Part shown: positions 27,721-42,000 of the stretch, piece after piece
Layout of the letters: every line of letters begins with the position of its first letter
Numbering within the stretch: position 1 is the first letter of the stretch
NCBI GenBank assembly: GCA_037013685.1
Contig: CM072891.1
Coordinates: 17,708,501 to 17,772,500, forward strand
Length of the DNA stretch: 64,000 nt
Direction: 5' to 3'
Origin: Acridotheres tristis
Taxonomy: Eukaryota; Chordata; Aves; Passeriformes; Sturnidae
Notes under the pieces: model-generated
Database searches by the model: none
What the model saw: the letters and a program-made list of their open reading frames with translations, nothing else
Told to the model about the DNA's origin: nothing
Program-made: the position numbers and the translations under genes

Positions 27721-30700
27721 ATTTTCATAAAATGTTGTGTTTGCACACACATGCACAAAAAAAAAAAATACTCCTTCATTTCTTAAGTTGGGGTGATTTT
27801 AGGAGTTAACAACAAGCAAAAAGAAAAACTTACATTGTAATGAAAAAGATTCATTTCATAGGACTTAAAAAAATTATATATCCTAGTGCTATCCTTCAAA
27901 TAGTTCCAAGGCTGTTAAAAAAGCTTTGGGAGACATTTTCTCAGTACTTTCCGGTGTTGGATCAAATACTTCTTGTTTCCCTCAAGTTTTCTATTACTGG
28001 ATATGCTTGCATGGGGCTTTGATAGAAGAAAACAAGTTAACAAAAGCTCATGCCTTAGCATCTGGAGATGCTGTTTGAAGGTAATGCAAGTCCAGGATAC
28101 TGCCAGTAAAATGGTCAGGGAGTGTCCTCTGCAGAGGCTGCCAAAGACAATTTCCTGCAAAGGTTCTGTATTTGGAGGCAGAATGAGCTGATTAAACTCA
28201 TTAAAGTGATTGAAGGAATGAGGGTGGTTCCTCGGGGCTGGGCATTAACTGGGGTCAGGCTAGTGGCTGAAGATCCCTCCCTCCCTCCTAAAAAAGAGGT
28301 GAAGCCAGAGGCTCTGGAAAGCAGTGTAAGACACACAGAGTCAGCATAGGTCTCACTTCAACTCAGTTTACTTATCTGTAGCATACCAGTCGTTCTCCTC
28401 AATAATTACTTTTGACAAGTTTTTAACAAGCTGCATTTTTTAAGTGGATTTTTAACTTCTTACTCTTTTATTTCATTGGCTGTACCAGCAACTTTCTATA
28501 ACGGTACATTTGTTATTTCCTGTACGTGTTTTAAAAAAGATGCTGCCTGTGTGTGCCAAAGAGAGCACAGGGTGCTGGCAGCATGGTAAGTTATGTTTGC
28601 ATCCTTGTTCCTTTGATTCTGGCTAGGGAGCATCACCAGCTCCACAGTGCCCAGGGTGACATCTTGGGTATGAGCCAGGACATGTGTCCTCACCCTGCTG
28701 ATTCGGGTGTTGGGGGTGGGTGGCCCCTAGCTGACAGTGCCAAAACCGGGGAAGGTTTTAAACAGCAAAAGGAGCCTTTAGCTTACCCAAAATTGCCAAG
28801 TATAGCTGGAGGCAAGAATGGCAAGGGAAGAGTAGTGTGTCCTGTAGTGTTGCTACATGTACCATAAAGGATAAAATACAGTGTTTTAGGAGGAATGCAT
28901 GTCCAAGTGGAGAATGACCATCATTGTAGCTTCCTTTAGTTTATGTTTAAAGAAATGCAAACTGCTTTTCCAGTCATAAGCACACAGAAGAAGCCAGTTA
29001 CTAAGCTCTGTGTTGATATGGTTCCCTTCCAGGTCAATGCATCACCTGAAAAAAAGAGGATTTTTTTTTTTCCCTCAGGCTTTTATTTTTTTCCCCTTTT
29101 TGTAGACACTGGAATAGAAAAAGGAGGGAATGCAGTTAGAAAATTAATCTTCAATTCCCAAAAGAAGTGCGTGGACCTTTGCATTGTTCAGTTTACTTAT
29201 TTTTTCAAATGAAAAATAATTTAAATAAGGATGCTTTAAAAACTAACTCATGCATCTTTGATTTTTGTGCAGTCCTTTGTCTAGATTTTTTTTTTGGCTG
29301 CTGTTGTCTCTAGAAGATGAGTTCACGTTAAAAAGAGTTTAAAAAATATTTGAATGCTCTTTTATTCCCCTTGAGGTCTAAAAATAGAAGCTGACAAAGA
29401 ATTGCTTATAGAACCACTGCTCTGCTCAGAGGGTTTAGCTTATGCCTAAAGCTGCATCTTCTGACTTTGCAACAGCTGAGCCGTGCAGAAGCACCAAGGC
29501 TGGGCTTACTGAGTGTAAATAGGGAGTAGACCAAATCTCTTTATCAGCCCTCCTGTTTCTCTCCATCTTTGGGGAGAAGAGTGCCAAGGCACAGTACCAA
29601 AAACGTGAGCGAGGTGTAAGTACTGGGAAGTACTTACATGGATGGTGGGGAGAGGGCTGAGAGAGGTTTTATTTATTGGTAGTACTGCTTGTGTTTGGAG
29701 GGGGTGGATAGCATATAGTTGCAGTCTTACGTGGCTTTTTAGTTACTTCTAAACTAGAAGACTTGGCCAATGTATTTGTGTTTCTTGATATTGCTGTGGT
29801 CTAGCAGCAAAGTGTTGTCACCACAGCCTGCTGTGTAGTTGTACTGTAAAAGCTTGGTGCAGATTGTGAGAATAGAGGCAAGTATGAGTAACCTGCATTT
29901 AATGTGTGTAAGGCACATTATAACCTACTACGTGATAACATATAAAATATAATCTGTTTTATGGGGTCGCTCGATTATAATGGTGGCCACCTCTGAAAGG
30001 GTGTGAGGTCTTCTGCACTTTAGGGCCTCCAAGTCCTTGTGTGTGGGTCCTGGAGAGGTGACAACAGGGAAATTCAGCACAGAGCAGCTCAGGATCGTGT
30101 GGAAAAGTTCATTTGCTGGTGTTTGTGAGGGGGATTGGAAGAGAGGTGGTTTTATTCAAGTGATAGCTCATGATGGAAGTGAGCTGTGCTTCCTCTGCCT
30201 AGTGCTTGCTGACTTCAAGCAGAGCATCATGCTTTGGGATGCCGTCTTGTTCTCACACTTGTGGAGTTAGTGTGTTGCTTCTCTGAGTTGCTGAAGGTAA
30301 GAACTAAAAAGTTGTTTTTTGCAAATGATAGCTCTGTGTTGGGCTCCACTCTCCTTTGTAGCTGTTTGGATGTATCAGGGAGAACTGCAAGTGCTGGAAG
30401 GTGGCACAGGTGGTGCCAGCTCTTCTGCCATGCAAGTTGGTGATGTGTCTTGGTCTTCACCTGGCCAAGTCCTGAAGGAATGGCCTGAACCCTCCATTCC
30501 ATTCCCATTGTGTGCCCTCTAGTTACAGCCTGTTCCTTCCCCACCAGCTCCAATGGGACCTGCCTTTCCTCTGTGTTCAAAGACTCCTGTGCTGATAAAG
30601 GATGGTGCCATAGCTGTGCCAGAGCTGGAAAACTGACCAACTTCATATTTCCTTTGCAGTGAGCCCGGGGGCCAAGAGAGTGTGGATTGCCTCGTGCCTT

Positions 30701-33700
30701 GCCTCTTTTCCCAGCTGCCTGTCGTGAGCTCTCACGTGTCAGAGGACGAGGGTGGAGGAGAGCAGCCTCCTGAAGCTGGGGCAGTGTGGGTGAGCCAAAG
30801 GGTGTTTGACCAGTGGGCTTTGGCAACTGGGAGTCCTCAGCACCCTGCAGCAGAGACAACTGGCTCCTACCAGGTAGATGCCTTCAGGGGAGTGGACAAC
30901 TCCAGCTGAACTGATGAATCCTGGCACCTGATACAAGGCTCAGGTAAGGGCACATTGCTTGAAGCTGGGTTGTGTTTTCATCCTGTCTTCTCCAAACTCG
31001 CAGACTGGCTCTGGAGCAGATGAGAATCACACTGAGACCTGTCATATACAGTGGTTACACATGCTAGTAAATCAGCAGGATCTCATCTACGATGATTCTG
31101 GGATGCTCTGGCTTGTTGGGGTATTACTGGTGGTATCATAGTGAATTGCAGTGGAGGTTCTCCCTTGGTGTTCCCAGTATCTCTGCTGAGGGAGGTGATT
31201 GTGGTTTTATCCAGTGCAGTTTCAGATACAATGCAAGTTTACTAGGACAGAAGATAATTTGAATTTTCTGTAGCACATCTGTGATTCATCTAAAGTGATC
31301 TGTGGGCAGTCATTTTCAAAGACACCAAGACAGTTAAAACAAACCTTCCTGCAGTTCAGCTGGCTTAGTGCTCCTTATGCTCTTAAAACAAACAAACAAA
31401 GAAGCTTGCTTGTGTGCTCCTGGGTTGTAGTCAAGGAAATAAATATGTAAACAGGATCTCCTGTATCTTGGTTCATCCTGCTTGATAGTAATTTAATTCC
31501 TGAAGCCGTAATTCACTTTGTGAGTGCGGGTCTTGATTTCCTTTCTGGTAGCAGGGATGTAATCATGTTCCGGATTTGAGCTAAGGTTGGGGATGTGCAG
31601 TCCAGCGATGTGTTTTGAAGCTGGTGCTGGCCTGAGTGTTTGCAAACAGATTTTGTTAATGAGAGAGAATCTGACGTGGGGATCAGCAGAAGTCCTCGAT
31701 GCAAGTGCACTGAGTGTGTTGTCCATTTTGGGGTAGAAATGTGGGGGTCTAGCAAAAAACGCTGCAGCAACTGTGACACTGGAGATGGGGATGCTGGCCA
31801 GTCTTGTACCACGTTGACTTCTGCGTGGGGCTGGCTCTCACAGAGCAGAAGCTCTGCCTGCAGTCAGCAGCACGTGGCCTCCACTTCCCCTTGGCTTGTC
31901 ACCTCGCAGGCACACAGCCCGTGCCCACCTGTAACAGCCCGCAGCTCCTCCTGGGTGCCTTGGGGGATTTTGGGGTTTCCTCAGGCTGTGGCGATGCAGT
32001 CGGAGCAGTCCCAAAGCCGTGCTCGCTCTGACTGTGCCTGGTAGGTATGTGCAGTGGTGTAATGCCGTGGCTTTGCTTCTGAAAGGCTTTGAGCATGTGG
32101 GAAAAGAGGCTCTGATAACAGCTCCTCTTGGCTTGCAGCTGCTGACTGTCTCCCCAGGTTCTACCAGGCAGCCAGGATGGGCAGGTTGCTTAGCCTGTGT
32201 GGTTTGAAGCACGTCAAGGTACCTGTTTCATGGACTTAAAAAGCCCTGATGGGGCTTACTCAACTTCTTGCAGCTTGGTTTAGTTGTTTTTGCTGCTCTA
32301 CGTGGCCAGGTTTATTCTATGCACGTGCATGCAAGTGCATGAGTCACTGTTATAACTAGTAGTAGCTTTGCAAGTGGGTAGCTTTAAAAGTGCTGTGCTG
32401 GGAAGTGGTGCAGACTGCAGGTGTACCCTGTGAGAGGCTTTTGCCTCTTAGCAAATGTATAAGCATTTTCACTTGCGTAGTTATATATGCTTTTCCTTTA
32501 AAACTATTCCCCTATAGCAAAAAGTGCAGGCTGATACCATACATAAAATGCTATCTTTAAATGTGCTTTTAAAATAGAACCTGAAACAGGAACAGTGACT
32601 TGTTGTGTTTCAGCAGTGGTGGGTGTGGCTGTAGTAAGCATGTACCTTTTTTACTTTATTCCACAGCAGTAGTTTCACTCTGATAGAGGCCAGAGTGGTA
32701 ATGAAATACGGTGCGTCAAAACTTGCTTTTTTTCTTCTCCCAGCAGCAGTCTCTATTTAAAGTTAAGTGGACACATTCAGAATGAGAATACACATTCACC
32801 TAAACCCATTTCTGCTTTTTCAGTGACCTTCAGCCAAATAGAAACCAACTACAAACATGTAGTCTTAATCTCAAATGGCTTGAGTAGATACTGTTCTACA
32901 GTAAAAAAGATTAAAAAACTGGGTTCCAGAATATCCTCAAATCCAGCCTGAGACTGAGAGCATGTTGCTATGCTGTGTTTCCCAAGAAGAGATTTCCCTG
33001 ATACTTTAATTTTCCAAAGCCCATCTGCTACGTACCAGCGGGGTGATTGCTGATGAATTGATAAGTGTGAGACATCGTGTGGTGGCTGGGGGTGACAGGC
33101 GATGTGTGTGTGTCCTGGGCTGTGTCCCAAGGAGCACTGCTGCTGGGAACACTCAGTTCTCCTGGCCAGCGAGCAGGGCTGCAGCACTGGGCTGGTGACT
33201 AGTGGACAGAGGTTCCCCTCTCCCAGCCAGACTTGTCCTGGCAGCTGCTGTCCCATGTAGGGCAACGGGAGCTTGGCAGATCTGACTGGGAAAATATGGG
33301 GCTTGTGGGAAGGGTATAACAGTAAATCTGATTTATGGAGAACAATTTTGACATGAAGTCTTGAATTTTTGATGCAGATATTTTCTTCTCACTGCCAATG
33401 TTTGAGATCCCAGCTGGTGAATTAATTTAAGGAAAGTTGCTTTCATTCAAAAATTGGGTATTTTATTTCAAGTTTGCTGATGGCTAGATAATGTTCAATG
33501 CGGGTAGGCAGTAACGTGCATTTTCATTAAACAGCTTTAGGCTTATTGTCATTGGTATTAATTTTCACTTCCTTCAGTTCTAAACTGGAAGCTGCAAGTG
33601 TTAGTGTGAGATGACACATTGTGAGTGTTTTCAACTCATTCTTTTTAAAAGGAGCTAGTTTATAACTTTGTTTTGGGGTTGAATTTAAATGTGCATGGTT

Positions 33701-35965
33701 CAGGGCTTTCTGTTGCTTATATCCTAGTAAATTATCTAATACAATTGTTGCATAGTTCACATTTTCTTACTAATCCTGTTCATAGCAGCTTCATCTTGTG
33801 TGTTTGTCATGGAAAAAAAAAATCTCTTTGCTAGGAAAATACAGTACACTGGAGAAAATTGGGTGGCAGGCTTGAGAAAGTAATTTGAGTGGTGTATGAA
33901 AAAAAAGAAAGTATGCCATCATACATGGGTATATGGAGAAGCATGGCGGGTACAGCCTGCTCCTATTTATAAGAAACCTGTTTACATCAAGTAAAAAAAT
34001 GATGTGTTTCATCAAATCCTTCAGAAAATAAATGTCAGTAGTTTCCATGTACACGAGGTGTCATTTCCCTCAAGCAATATAATATATCATGATGTCAAAA
34101 CTACTCTGGAATTTGAGCATGTGCAGAATTAAATAATAAAAATACCCCTATTCAATATATGCTGTTACAGAGCTAAGCTATGTTCTGTTCCCTCTGCAGA
34201 GGACTTTGGCAATCACCTCTTTGAGCACAGAGCTGTACTCTCCCAAGCAGCAGCACTGTGGTCACACCCCAAGGCCAGTGAAGCCACTTGAAATCTCCAT
34301 CCTTCCCACTGCCATCACTCATTTTCTCGGCTTTCAAGTTTTTTCCTAAATTTGGACTTTTGCACTGTTACAGAAAGAGAAAACAAATGTGCATATTCCA
34401 GACATGAGATGAAAAACTGGCTCATTTGCACAAGTCTGATGTTTCTGGCTGCAGAGAGCCTTTTGCAGAGGTGAATGCCAAAATATATGTGTTCTTGCTG
34501 TGTAAATCTTCCCATGGTACCAAGTTTCTCTTCCTTTGTTATTCTCTTAGAGTGTGGTCAGAGATGTTCAGAATAGCTTTCACTTTGTAAGTGTCTTGAA
34601 AAATTGCCCATTTAATCTGACGTGCAGTTTATTTTTCCCCTGTAGCCTGCAGAATATTTGTATTTTTAGCAGCATGCAAAAGACATCATTGGAATTTTTT
34701 GGCCCAGTAACAACAACAAATAAAAAGTCACAATTGGAGGAGTGAAATTGCCTATAAGTTTCACAGGAGATGTGAGAAGGAGATGCAGAAGTATTAGGTA
34801 ACACGGTGAGACAGTCAGACCTTGCTACATTGGAAAATTAAGCTGTGATTAAAATGTACTGATCAGAAATCACATGAAGTAGGAGCTGCAGCTTGGAAAA
34901 ATAAAAGAACAAAAAGCACTTTAATATTTCTGTCCTTGCTCTGTTTTGATTGTGGAGTAAATAACAGAGGAAAATACACCCATTCTTGGCATGAATTTGA
35001 AGAATTTGCATTTTTTCCAGTGTCTGAATGGATGAGTGTAAAGTGGTGCTGTGCCTGTGCTGCTGCCTGATAACGGGTGATGGAAGAGCCCTGATTATAT
35101 AACCCCCTTCCCTGGGGCTTTTGCCTGCCTGTGTTTTCCCCTTGGTGTGTTAGACCCACCTTTGGTGAATGAGGAACTAGTTATGGCTTGACAGGGAGGA
35201 TGCTTCTTTGGGCTTGTACAGGACAACACTCCAGTTGTGTTTGATGTGGGAGTTACCTTACTCGTACAGATGTGTACAGGATGAAGCAGAGCAGGGGGCA
35301 CAGACCTCGGGGACCTAGACTGGGTCTTGCTTAGACCAAGACTGGTCCTTCTCAGCATAGGCAGGGATATCTTGCTGCCATGTTGTTTTCTTTTGGAGTT
35401 CTATGTAGAAGATAATCACCTAAAGAACAATTCACTTGTCTCATGCACACTTCAGTAGGCAAAAACTTCTTTCAGTTTCTTCTTTGATGTTAAATCTGCC
35501 TCTGGGTGCCCTTACAGAGCATCTCCTGGCTTCCTATCCACAGGTGAGGCAGGAGCACAGTGGTTTGCTGTCATCCACATGGATGCTGTACCAAGCAGCA
35601 CCTGGCTGGTGCCTGTCCTGTGCTGGGCCAGCGCTCTGTGGCTGATTGATGTATCTCAGTTTAAAAGCTGTGCCTTTCATAGTGTCATGTGTGTGCCTGA
35701 GAATAAAGACAAGATCCCCCCTTGCTCTGGTTGGGCTGTGTCAGGGAGCAGGGAGCTGGCAGTCCTGCTGCGTGCAGGGAAGCTCCACAAACACTCTGTA
35801 CAGCGGCTGTGCAACCTCAGCCTCATTTTAGCTGTGGGATATGGCTGGAAGCTAAAATTGTCAGCAATTGTTTTTTGTATTAGCACTTTCCTAAAATGTT
35901 TCACATGCTGTGCACACATTTACTTATCTCCTTTTCCCTCCCTCCTGCTTTTTTTCTCCTTACAG
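27721..35965. other. Non-coding region immediately upstream of the first coding exon
   Basis: No supported coding exon. It probably belongs to the 5' UTR intron of the TBC gene, since the first coding exon starts with an acceptor. A possible non-coding exon at 30,660-30,941 is discussed separately. No GC- and CpG-rich promoter-like island is visible. Confidence 0.5.
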
Positions 35966-36039
35966 CTTCTGATATGAAGAAGGATATAGAGTCTTTAATA
36001 GCCCAAGAAAAAGCAGAAATCGTCGCCAAGTATGAGAAG
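35966..36039 (+). CDS. Exon 1 (first coding exon; CDS from 35974)
   Basis: The exon begins after the pyrimidine-rich acceptor ending ttacag at 35965 and ends at the donor gtacca at 36040. Eight untranslated bases precede the ATG at 35974. It encodes residues 1-22, ending AEIVAKYEK, a hallmark N-terminal stretch of the USP6NL/TBC1D3 family. Because the exon starts with a splice acceptor, an upstream non-coding exon must exist. It ends in phase 0. Confidence 0.88.
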
Positions 36040-39000
36040 GTACCAGCCTTGTGCCTCTCCCCAGCATGCTGGCTGGGGCTGGAGCTGTTTAATCAATTAG
36101 GAATGCATCAGATAAGAACTTTTGCTTCCCTGCAGGCATCGCCCCTGTAACACTCATGCCATTAGGCTTCATGCCAGCTCTCCCTGTATATCCCTTCTCA
36201 CTACATCCCTGGAGTTTATTGAGGGTCCCGTGTGTGCTCAGCATGGATACTGAAAGGTGCTGAGCTTCTGGTGCTTCAGTTCTCCCTCAACACCAGGATG
36301 GCTTATGCCCAACAGCACTGTTTTTTCTGGTGTACAGCTTTTCCCAGCCTCTAGCAGAGGCATGCATGGAATGCTGGATAGGCTGAACTTGGCAAATTTC
36401 TCTTGCCTGCCTTCTATTTGGCTCTTCAGTGCAAGTTTTGCTCTCCTGGTTCTGTGCCTTTTATTATTCGGGACAGAGGGATGTGGGCTTTGGGTGTAGG
36501 ATGCAAGCACTGGGGTATTCCTGATGCTGGGACCAGCTCACAGGTGTCCTTTCTGCTTTTAGGGCAGACAGGAAGGAGCTCAGATTGACCAGTGGGAAGA
36601 TGCTGATTTCACACTCTACAAAGTTACAGACCGGTTTGGATTCCTGCAGTAAGTCCTCCTGCCCTCTCCTTTTCTCTCTGGCCTGTGTGTGTGGACCATC
36701 TTTCTGCACTGAGCATGACTGGCCCAGCCTCTCTCCCATAAGCTGCTCTGTGACTTGGCTTGATCAATCCCAAATGCAGGAGGAAAGACTAAACAGGCCT
36801 CCTTCCTCACTGTGCATGTCCAGACACTGGTGCTTTGACTCTGCTGCAAGGCAAGGCTCAGAAATGGTTTCCTACCACAAGCCTGGTGTTACAAGGTGCA
36901 GTCTGGTGCTCCTGTGCCTCCGTGGTGTGTCACAGAGGGAGAGGCCTTGTGTTTGCACCTGATGTTTCAGGGAGGTATAGGAAGAGACCAGATAAGACAC
37001 CTGATGGCCTTTGGTTCCCTTAGGAAATCTCTATCCTAGCTAAGGTGCACGTGAATTAGATACACACGCTGTGCCTGGGAAGAATGCTTAAAAAGGACTA
37101 TTTTTATTCTGATTCTGAACAAAAGTTATAATGGCAGCTATTCTGTGTACAGGAAGGGGGTTTTAAGCAATTGCTGTCCTGCAATTCTGCTTCGCCACCC
37201 TTTGAATTGCTGATCACGTGTGTATTGAAGAGGAGATATATTCCCAGGATTTCCAGTTATATCCGGTGTTCGATTACCCCCCAGAGCTTCTGTTGGGTGG
37301 TGGGATTTTGGATGGTGCTTACCCTGCCTCTTTCATACTGGGGACATCTGTAGGAAGGACACAAAGTCCCCAGGACATAGGCCTCAGGTGTCTGAGGTGG
37401 TCCATGAGCTGCAGCACCCTGTGCTCTTCCACACCCTTTCTTGCTCATGGAGTAACCAGTGACCCCTTGCTTTTCCAGCGAGCAGGAGCTGCCAACCCGC
37501 ACCGCCTTGGAGGAGAAGGTGAGAGCTGCCAGCTCTGTCATCATGGATGTGGCATCCTTTTCACATCAGCTGGGGAGAGAATGTTTTTTGAGGAAATGAG
37601 TGAGCAAGTGAGAGCAAAGCAGGCAGCCAACACCCACTGGTCACTGCTGCTCACCCAGAGATGGGGACTCTGCATGATGCCCAGCTGTTGGAACTTTTCT
37701 TTTGCTGTGTCGGACAACTTTCCTCCTCCACACAGCCCTGAAAAAGCACCTCTTTAAGCAATATTGGGCTTCTCCCTCTGCTTTGGCACAGTGCTCAGCA
37801 GCTGTGGCTGGTAAAGGGGACTGCATGTGCAAGGGAAGATGGTGGAAATTGTAGGTAACCATCACCTCCATCCTCATCTCTCCTGAGATGAGAGCATGTC
37901 CTCTGTTAGGACCGTGCTAAAGGGAACTGAATCACGTTTCTGCTGATCTGATACAGTGATAGGATTTGAGTCTAGCTGGACCTGCAAAGGTTTTTATTGT
38001 CAGGGACTACTCTTGGGAATGCCTTCTCTATGTTAGGCCTGTGTATCTTGTTATTTTCACCAATGCTGCTTTTAATTACCAAGAGCTGAAATTACCTGTT
38101 TCTGCACACACCTGTGGATTATTCCCATCCCTGACGTCTGGTCTTTGCATAGAAGTTTAAACCTAAGAGAATGAAGTTTTGTGTCTTCAGGAGGCATTTC
38201 CTGGGGATTTTTTTTCTTAAATTTGTCTCCTCTTTTCTTCTCCTTTGCACCAGCAAAAACAGCAGGAAATAGAACGTGTGGACAAGTGGCTTAAGATGCT
38301 GAAGAAATGGGGCAAATACAGAAACAGTGACAAGGTAAGGAGGAGAAGAGTGTATGTCTGCAAGGGTGAGTGTGATGGATCCTTTTGATGAGTCAGGCTT
38401 TTGAAAAGTCGATAGAAAAAACAGAGATCTCTGGAACATTGCCTGATTCTACTCGTTAATCTTTAATATTTTAAAGCTTTCCTAGAAATTTCTGGGTTAC
38501 CAGTCGAGGTAAAAGTCCTGTTCTGACTCACATAGCTTTAAAAAAGGTTTCCTAAATGCTGCTACCATGTTTGCACTTCTGCTTTCCTGTGCAAGCAGGA
38601 GCACAGCAGGGATGTTTGTGTGCCCAGCTGGCTCCCTGCCCTGTGAGAGCTGAGGGCAGTGCACACCACAAGTCACTTCTGTGTCTCCACCTCCTGGAAA
38701 TGATGTGGGAGATGTGACTGATACAGCCCAGTTGATGTGCCTTGTAATTCTCCTGGGGGAAGAATTACTTGTCTAGAAAAATACTTGGATTTTGTATTTT
38801 GCTCCTAGCTGTGCCTGGGAGAAGGTATTATATTGTGTACACCTGTCTGTGGAAATCAAGGATGGAGACACCAACATTGTCTTGGCTTTGGTGTTAAAAT
38901 GAACTCTGCACCAAACACCACTTCAAAACTGAATTGTTTTTAATAAATAGTATCTGTTATATGTTCCTCTTACAAACCTCTTGAAACAAAAGACCCTTTG

Positions 39001-42000
39001 AACCTAATGACAAGAGCCTTTCTGGGTAAAGAGAGGAGTCTGACCTGCTCTGCTTGCAGCACTCTGCACAGGAGAGGGCTGGACCCTGGCATTACCTTGT
39101 TGCCATGGCCTCTGCAGCCTTCGTGTTGAGCAGGAGTTTAGACTCCAGCTCCTTATGGGAGTCTTTGGGAGAAATTTGGTTAGAAGGGTTATATAGAGAG
39201 AACTATCTGAAGAATATCTGCATGGCTGTAGGGGCAACATCAAGCAGAGCATCCTCCTCGCCCAGCTATCAGGAGTCATGTACAGTTCAGGCAGCCAAAG
39301 ACCAGCTGTAGTCTCACTCTCTAAAAAAAAATTAAACGAAAAATAAAGTCATCTTACTGACAGCAGGGATGGGGTGGAGGTCAGCTTGGGGTTTTATAAT
39401 CCTTCTATTCACTTCAGGGTAGTTCTAATTACTTTGTTAATCAGTGCTGCTCCACAGGCAAAATTGGAGGCTCTCCTGTGACTTGGTTCTTTCTAATTAG
39501 AAGTTAGCACTAATTGGTTAGCGACCTTGTGGGTAAACCACCAAATTCCAGCAGGATACAGGGAATTCCTTCAGGTCCTGAAGCATGTTTGAGGTGGGTA
39601 ATGATGAGTAATTTTAGCACACCTTGGCTTCCCTGGGTCAGACAGTGGAGACAGGCAGGATCCAGCATGAGTGCTGTGGAGCAGTAGCAGTCTCTGATCC
39701 CTGTCTGTTTTGGATTTCCCTTGATGATTAGTGGGGGTGTTAAACACACTATAGCTGATGTCACTTAGATCTGCTGGATGGTGAAGGGTCAGACTGGCAA
39801 GTGGGTTTTGAGGCTCTTTGGGTCAGAAAATTAGAAAGCTCTTGTAGTAGAATAAAAGAAGTTATAAATAACAGCCTGTAAATGGTTAATGGCTCTTGGA
39901 CACAGAGATGGCATTGTCCCATGCTGGGAGACCGGAAATGGCTGTCCCCTCTCCCAGCAAACAGAGAAGCAGTGCTTGGCCCCAAGTAGGGAAGGAGCAG
40001 TCTGGTGACCCTGGGGAGTAGAAAGGACCTTTGGTTTCAGTCCTGTCCAGCCTAACACCCGTTGCCTTGCACCAAGACAAGTGCAGGCTGTAAGGTCTGT
40101 AGCAGCCACACACCATTAAATGCAAAGATGCTGAGAGGCACAAAAGAAGTGTGCCTTCTTTTAGTAAAAAAAAAGTCAAATTAGTTTGTATTCTACACCT
40201 AGATGTGAAACCCCATGCTTGTGTCAGGAACTTGTGTCAGATACTGCTGGATGCAGTTCAACTGTGGCATTTCAAGGACCTTATGCTAGGATCACAGTCA
40301 TGTCAGACACCTATGTGTTTTGTTCTAGCTAAAGTAAATGTGACAAGCCCTTGATCTGATTTTTCTAAAGCAGTGTGGGTTGGTTTTGTTCCTCCTTTGA
40401 GTGCTCTGGCTGCCACATCTGCATTGCATGTTTCTTTCAGGTTTGTTTTATCACTTGGCTGACATGGTAGAAACTCGAATGTCACAAGGCAGCCGCTCTG
40501 TGTTACTTTAACAATGACTAAGGTGTCATCTTTGAAAAAATCCTATTATTGAAAGCAAGAACCTTCCCTTTGATGTTAATTTTGATATGCTGTGCATTAT
40601 TAGAGGGGAAAAAAACCTTGTTAGAGGAGCCGCAAGCAGTTTCACAGGGAAGTTGCCCTGACTTTGACTCTGCTTGAATGATGCAGAAACCCATCTTATT
40701 TTCCAGACTGGGACTTCCTGGAATTCAGGGCCAACCTTTTCAATCTGTGTTCATGTGCTGGAGCTGGCAGACATCTGATCATATCTAGTGCTTGATGAAG
40801 AGGGACTTAGCAAGCAAACCTTTGTGTTTTGCAGCATCTTAGTATCTGATGGAGGCTTAAGTTGTTTTATCTTCTGTGTTGTGAAATGTGAGCAGGAGGA
40901 GCAAGGTTGTGTACCCATCCAGGGCATTGACCCCAAAGCAGCCACCTGTCAGTGGGCAAGAAAGCAGCTTTTTCAGACCCTTGGCATGAGCCACTGCCAG
41001 AGAACAGCAAGTTTGGCTTTTTGTTCCCCCATCTGCAGCCTGTGTGCATCCTTGCGTGCTGCTGATTGCAGTCTGGATCTTGTGACTGTCACAGATTATA
41101 GGAAATAAGGCTGAAGAAAAAGAGGGGGACCTTTTACAGTTCTTTGCTTGGAATGGCCTGGCTAGGAACTGAAATAATTTCTGGCATAACCTGTTTCAGG
41201 ATGAGCAACAAATAGGATTATCTTAATTGAAGTAATGCCCTGGGGCTCCCTGTGCTCATCATTGCCTTAGATCTGTCTCCATCTCTGTTCTAGACATATT
41301 TTGTAACAATCTGATTTAATTTCAGTAGCAAGATCAGCAAAAAGTGACACCCAGCACAATTCCTCATATGGGTGGGGTTAACATGATGCAATGGTGCCTT
41401 TTTCTGGAAGAACTTCCACAAGGGAAAGGGTACAAAAATAAGAGTCCATGAAAGGACAACATTGTTTTGCAGAGTTAAGATATGTTAAACCTGCAAAGAA
41501 GTGCAAAACTGTGCTATTCAGGGTTCAGCACAGGGAGGCTAACGTGGTCTGTCTCCTCTTCACTGCTGATTTGAATCCAAGTTTAAACACCAGCCTGACT
41601 CTGCTTGGGAGAGTTAGGAAATGGCTGGTGCCATATGAGAATCTTCACAGTTTAGGCAGCACAGTTTTGCAGATAAAAAAGGCTGTGCTGTGTGCACTGC
41701 AACAGTGGGATAATTTATTCATCATAGGCCTGAAATGGATTTCAGCCAGAAGCATCAGTCATAGGAGGAGGATATGACCTCTGCATCATTTGCAAGCTGT
41801 ATCTTGCTGCTGGCCATGTGGGATGGAACCTTTAGAGAGGGATGTCTTTGGTCATAGATGTCTGGTTTTTAGGCAAAGCCTGCCTTTGTGCAGGGAGGAA
41901 GCCTTGTCTCTGCTAAGGTCATGGGAGTGCAGGGCACTTAATCCAGTGCATGCCAGCAAAGCGGTTTAGGATGAATTGGAGATCTGTATGGACTGACACA

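Noticed and set aside
30227..30859. 210-codon open frame on the minus strand
   Set aside because: Composition is ordinary non-coding and no motif is recognised. It overlaps the possible non-coding exon on the other strand, which is not evidence for coding.
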